NCBI GenBank assembly: GCA_964017195.1
Contig: OZ024889.1
Location: forward strand, 56,670,074 to 56,734,073
From: Siderastrea radians
Lineage: Eukaryota; Cnidaria; Anthozoa; Scleractinia; Rhizangiidae
Reading direction: 5' to 3'
Length of the DNA: 64,000 nucleotides
The notes beneath the pieces were generated by a model. The model saw only the letters and a list, made by a program, of their open reading frames with translations, made no database searches and was not told the origin of the DNA. Position numbers and translations under genes: made by a program. Below, piece after piece: positions 61,258 to 64,000 of this stretch; position 1 is the first letter of the stretch; each line of letters starts with the position of its first letter.

Positions 61258-62943
61258 ATGAGTTTTTACAACGGAGTATTGAATTTTAATCATTTTATGA
61301 ATTCGAGAGGTCTCAGAGGTTTACCTGGTATTGGATTTAAATTAGATGCTAATAATGATTATGATATGCAGAATAAAAAATTAGTGAATGTAAAACAAGG
61401 AACCAATAATAATGATGTGGTCACAAAAAGCCAGTTAGATAGTGAAATAGCTAAGATTCCAAGTGCGGATACAACTCAGTTTGTTAAAAAGACAGGAGCA
61501 ACTATGAACGGAGACCTAATTTTACAACCACAGCCGTACCCAATTCATGGAAACACGAATAAAGCTATTTCTTATAACACAGCTCGGAATATATTTTTGA
61601 GTAAAAAAGAAGGCGGGTCTATGCTACAATCTTTAGACATGAACAACCATTTCATAACAAATATCAAAGACCCAGTTAATACAGATCATGGAGTAAATAA
61701 AAAATATGTTGATAATCAGCTTGCGAAAAAATTAGATAAGGACACTACTATCGATATGAAAGATAATGCGATCACCAATGTCAAATTTCCAGTAAACCAA
61801 AAAGACGTTGCTACTGTAGAATATATCACTCAGAGAATCACTAACTCGCAAAAAAATTATCTCAAACTTGATGGCACAACAAGTATGTCGGGAGACTTGA
61901 ATTTAAATAACAATAAAATTATTAACTTACAAACCGATTCAAAAAATTCGAAATCTGCAGTTAATGTTGAGTTAATGGAAAATGAAATAACAACTTTGAG
62001 AAATCTTGTCACTCAAAAAATTCATGAATCTCAGATCACTAGCTCGGGGAAAAAAGATGTATTTAGATATTTAATGGAAAACGACGACGAATCTTCAAGT
62101 GAATTAAATATTCAGGTTTTGGGTATTGTTGATTTTTCCAATTCTCCACATCAAATTAATAAAAAAGCTTACCAACTTAAACTCCTGTTTCAAAAAAGCT
62201 CACCAAACCAGTACCAATCACGCCTCGGTTTTAACCTTTATAAACTTCCTGTTGGATACTATACTTTGGTAGTTGAATGGTTTCCGCCGGAAATGAGTGA
62301 GTTGAGTGTGGCAGTGCAAGGCACTACGATTTCAATTTCTAATTATGCAACAAAAACATTCGAAAACTATACCAAAACAGTTATCAATTTTCACCGATGG
62401 GGTAGCTCACCTCCACAATTTATTTATCTCGATCTACACGGTACAGTTACTTTTCCATCACTTTTAACAATTGGACATCTTATTGTTTATGGTGTAAAAG
62501 AAACAATTTCAAACGTTGACCCAAGTGTCTATGACACCGCTTTTGTTATTGAGAATGGTAAGATGGTGATGGAAACAGATTTATCTTTAAACGGGCATAA
62601 TTTGAGTGGTTCCATTCATTACATAAATGGGTATTTAAATACTAAAAACGGGAACACATTTTTATTGAATGGTTGTGACAAAATAATTATTCCAAATCAT
62701 AGCCACATATTAACTATAACAGTGCTCTATTTCAAGCTCAAAAGTAAATATAAGCCTATTTCTTTAAAAATAAAACACAGTGACCATTTAACTCAATCAA
62801 TCACTTACACTTCAACCCAATCAACTAAATCACAGACAATAAATATCAATTTAGTACTAGCGTTTGGTCATTTGGCTGTGGAACTGGGTTCAGTTGTGAA
62901 AAATCAAGAACTCTTAATGTTGATTGAATATAGAGTGCCATAG
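61258..62943 (+). CDS. Fibre-like protein with phage tail-fibre type repeats
   Basis: 561 residues. A short collagen-like GLRGLPG (18-24) is followed by at least four copies of a motif pattern, mostly (N)xxxIxNVxxPxNxxDxVxxxYVD, at about residues 36, 127, 167 and 212 (MQNKKLVNVKQGTNNNDVVT; HFITNIKDPVNTDHGVNKKY). A globular C-terminal part of about 290 residues is beta-rich. The repeat is of the type found in trimeric tail fibres of phages and in large DNA viruses, where it forms a beta shaft. It is likely the receptor-binding spike of the particle. It follows the ATPase gene closely. No signal peptide. Confidence 0.7.
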   Translation: MSFYNGVLNFNHFMNSRGLRGLPGIGFKLDANNDYDMQNKKLVNVKQGTNNNDVVTKSQLDSEIAKIPSADTTQFVKKTGATMNGDLILQPQPYPIHGNTNKAISYNTARNIFLSKKEGGSMLQSLDMNNHFITNIKDPVNTDHGVNKKYVDNQLAKKLDKDTTIDMKDNAITNVKFPVNQKDVATVEYITQRITNSQKNYLKLDGTTSMSGDLNLNNNKIINLQTDSKNSKSAVNVELMENEITTLRNLVTQKIHESQITSSGKKDVFRYLMENDDESSSELNIQVLGIVDFSNSPHQINKKAYQLKLLFQKSSPNQYQSRLGFNLYKLPVGYYTLVVEWFPPEMSELSVAVQGTTISISNYATKTFENYTKTVINFHRWGSSPPQFIYLDLHGTVTFPSLLTIGHLIVYGVKETISNVDPSVYDTAFVIENGKMVMETDLSLNGHNLSGSIHYINGYLNTKNGNTFLLNGCDKIIIPNHSHILTITVLYFKLKSKYKPISLKIKHSDHLTQSITYTSTQSTKSQTININLVLAFGHLAVELGSVVKNQELLMLIEYRVP

Positions 62944-62995
62944 ACATTTTTTCATTCATCATATATCACAATTCGGATATTCATCTGATTGGAGT

Positions 62996-63181
62996 ATGGA
63001 ATGCTTTTTAGAATATATTGCCCCAAAAGAAATAATGAGGATTCTGAAGAAGATAATATGAGAACAGCTATTTTTAATCAACGAAATTATTGAGAATATA
63101 GATATAATAGTTCGAAACATCAGAAAATTATACCATAGTATTAAATTATCATTCAAGAAGAAAAAAAATGTAACCGTATAA
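62996..63181 (+). pseudogene. Possible small gene with an in-frame TGA
   Basis: A 62-codon register starts at ATG 62996 and ends at TAA 63181, with a single TGA at 63059-63061. The two halves code MECFLEYIAPKEIMRIL and a hydrophobic then Lys-rich tail (ENIDIIVRNIRKLYHSIK). It sits in the only sizeable gap between rightward genes. It may simply be spacer. Confidence 0.25.
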
Positions 63182-63186
63182 TATAT

Positions 63187-63678
63187 ATGGATAAACGTAA
63201 AAACATATTCAATTGGAACCATGTGTCAGAAAAATTAACTGATGATCAAATATCTGAGTTGGAAGCATTGTACAAATTCTACCATAAAAAATATTGGCTT
63301 TTCAAAATGACTTACAAATATTTCAAAAAAGCAGAACTTGCATGTAATATCGGATCTGTTTCATTGGTAGTAACAGGTACAGTTGTCGGTGGTGTAACAC
63401 TAAACCCTATTGTTCTCGGAACAGTATCTGGTGCCGGGCTTTTGCTTAAAACATATTCAGAGGCTAAAAATTACAAAAGGAAGATTGAGATGTCTAATTT
63501 CGCATACACTTCATATGAAAAGGTTTTAACTAATTTACGGTGCTTTATGAGAGGACTGGAGTATAATGACAAAGAATTTCTTGATTATGTCAAAGTTCTT
63601 GATGATATAATCATTGATATGTGCCCGTTAACTGACAAATTTGAAAAGAAATATAATAAGGTATTCATCCAAGAATAG
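63187..63678 (+). CDS. Polinton small membrane protein of unknown function
   Basis: 163 residues. The N terminus is charged (TDDQISELEALYKFYHKKYW). Two adjacent hydrophobic, Gly/Val-rich segments lie at about 50-72 and 73-88 (VVTGTVVGGVTLNP; VLGTVSGAGLLL), suggesting a membrane hairpin. The C-terminal half is helical. I do not recognise a family. It is the last rightward gene, before the enhancer-like repeats and the right terminal repeat. A TATAATATAT box abuts the ATG. Confidence 0.7.
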   Translation: MDKRKNIFNWNHVSEKLTDDQISELEALYKFYHKKYWLFKMTYKYFKKAELACNIGSVSLVVTGTVVGGVTLNPIVLGTVSGAGLLLKTYSEAKNYKRKIEMSNFAYTSYEKVLTNLRCFMRGLEYNDKEFLDYVKVLDDIIIDMCPLTDKFEKKYNKVFIQE

Positions 63679-63702
63679 ATATAATTTTTCTGTTCACCAA
63701 TA

Positions 63703-63741
63703 AACTTTACTTACAAACTTTACTTACAAACTTTACTTCAA
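63703..63741. repeat. 13-bp tandem repeat, three units
   Basis: AAACTTTACTTAC repeated three times, the last unit altered. It lies just after an AATAAA signal (about 63699) that could end the rightward transcripts. Confidence 0.75.
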
Positions 63742-63756
63742 ATACAAGTTCATCTG

Positions 63757-63871
63757 ATGACTCATTTCCTCGGGAAAGTCCCTGTGGTTTTCAAGACAAA
63801 AGAACTGTCTAACGCGTTATAAAAACAATTGAAAAACTTAATGACTCATTTCCTCGGGAAAGTCCCTGTGG
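63757..63871. promoter_or_regulatory. Duplicated 31-bp AP-1/NF-kappaB module
   Basis: Identical copies at 63757-63787 and 63841-63871. Each contains ATGACTCAT (consensus AP-1, 63758-63764 and 63842-63848). Each also has GGAAAGTCCC (the inverse of the classical kappaB site, 63773-63782 and 63857-63866). The second copy ends exactly where the terminal-repeat match begins. An enhancer role is inferred. Confidence 0.6.
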
Positions 63872-64000
63872 ACTAATTAAAAGTGAAAAACATCAAATTG
63901 GTAGCTATGTGGTGAATAAAATATCACTCAGCTGCTTCGACGACAAAAGATATATTCATGAAAATGGTGTGACAAGTTATGCTTACGGTCATATAAATTT
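63871..64000. repeat. Right terminal inverted repeat, inner 130 bp
   Basis: It matches 49634-49505 in inverse with three substitutions. It therefore repeats the last codons of polB on the plus strand, without the rest of the gene. The repeat continues past the window. Confidence 0.9.

Larger units (their letters stand above)
49203..64000. mobile_element. Polinton/Maverick (adintovirus-like) element, right end outside the window
   Basis: It carries the full Polinton core: protein-primed polymerase B, rve integrase, adenain-like protease, FtsK/A32-type ATPase, major and minor capsid proteins, plus a phospholipase A2 protein and a membrane-active protein as in adintoviruses. Terminal inverted repeats start AGTAGTTATATATTTGAGGG at 49203. 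The left border is where paralogous kelch-unit spacers lose alignment, after GACCACTTTT; ACTTTT (49197-49202) is the expected 6-bp target duplication. The inner inverted-repeat match (49505-49634 against 63871-64000) places the right end near 64302, so the element is about 15.1 kb. Two structural genes have single-base breaks, so this copy is probably not fully functional, though the repeats are still about 98% identical. Confidence 0.92.

Noticed and set aside
63757..63871. CRISPR-like repeat-spacer array
   Set aside because: Only two copies with one gap in an animal transposon; the content is transcription-factor sites.

Overview
The window reads as animal nuclear DNA, most likely from a cnidarian (a coral or sea-anemone relative). 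This is inferred from AT-rich spacers, compact multi-exon genes with GT-AG introns, many short terminal-inverted-repeat elements, hammerhead ribozymes, a kelch-like gene cluster and a Polinton. No ribosomal RNA, mitochondrial gene or canonical tRNA gene was seen to confirm the taxon.

Left third (1-20.5 kb). Two genes lie head to head. On the minus strand is the 5' end of a CIDE-N domain gene (two exons, 44-980, continuing off the left edge). On the plus strand is a nine-exon gene (2586-20476) whose conceptual 1415-residue product matches SUCO: signal peptide, SUN domain split across exons 4 and 5, long acidic Ser-rich linker, coiled coil, one membrane helix and a basic tail. Its introns hold at least six small transposons, a tRNA-like SINE remnant and an 83-bp minisatellite. 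The shared promoter interval holds a 20-bp minisatellite, a CRE and hairpins.

Middle (20.5-49.2 kb). First comes a gene-poor stretch of palindromes and MITEs with a Penelope-like GIY-YIG relic, then an intronless coiled-coil gene (26207-27442, minus). A hammerhead-ribozyme locus follows, with two ribozymes in the arms of a 177-bp inverted repeat and a third downstream. Next is a tandem array of about 7-kb units carrying BTB-BACK-Kelch genes: one intact copy (32573-34447) and several broken copies. Each A-type copy is followed by a CAGT-rich satellite. A Bel/Pao retroelement relic lies between units 1 and 2.

Right part (49.2-64 kb). A nearly complete Polinton/Maverick (adintovirus-like) element is inserted in the third unit of that array. 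It has long terminal inverted repeats (the right one is cut by the window end). On the minus strand it carries protein-primed DNA polymerase B, a SAP protein, a chromodomain integrase, a parvovirus-type phospholipase A2 protein with an upstream zinc ribbon, an adenain-like protease, a membrane-active protein, a major capsid protein, a small basic core protein, a minor capsid (penton-like) protein and a PPxY protein. On the plus strand it carries a packaging ATPase, a fibre-like protein and a small membrane protein. The two transcription units diverge from a 12-bp tandem-repeat region.

The most notable observations are all in this element. An in-phase U UUA AAC heptamer sits directly before the phospholipase stop codon and would shift ribosomes into the integrase frame, which has no upstream AUG of its own. 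A duplicated 31-bp module next to the right terminal repeat contains consensus AP-1 and NF-kappaB sites. Two single-base breaks occur in structural genes. The element's exact left end can be read by comparison with empty paralogous copies in the same window.
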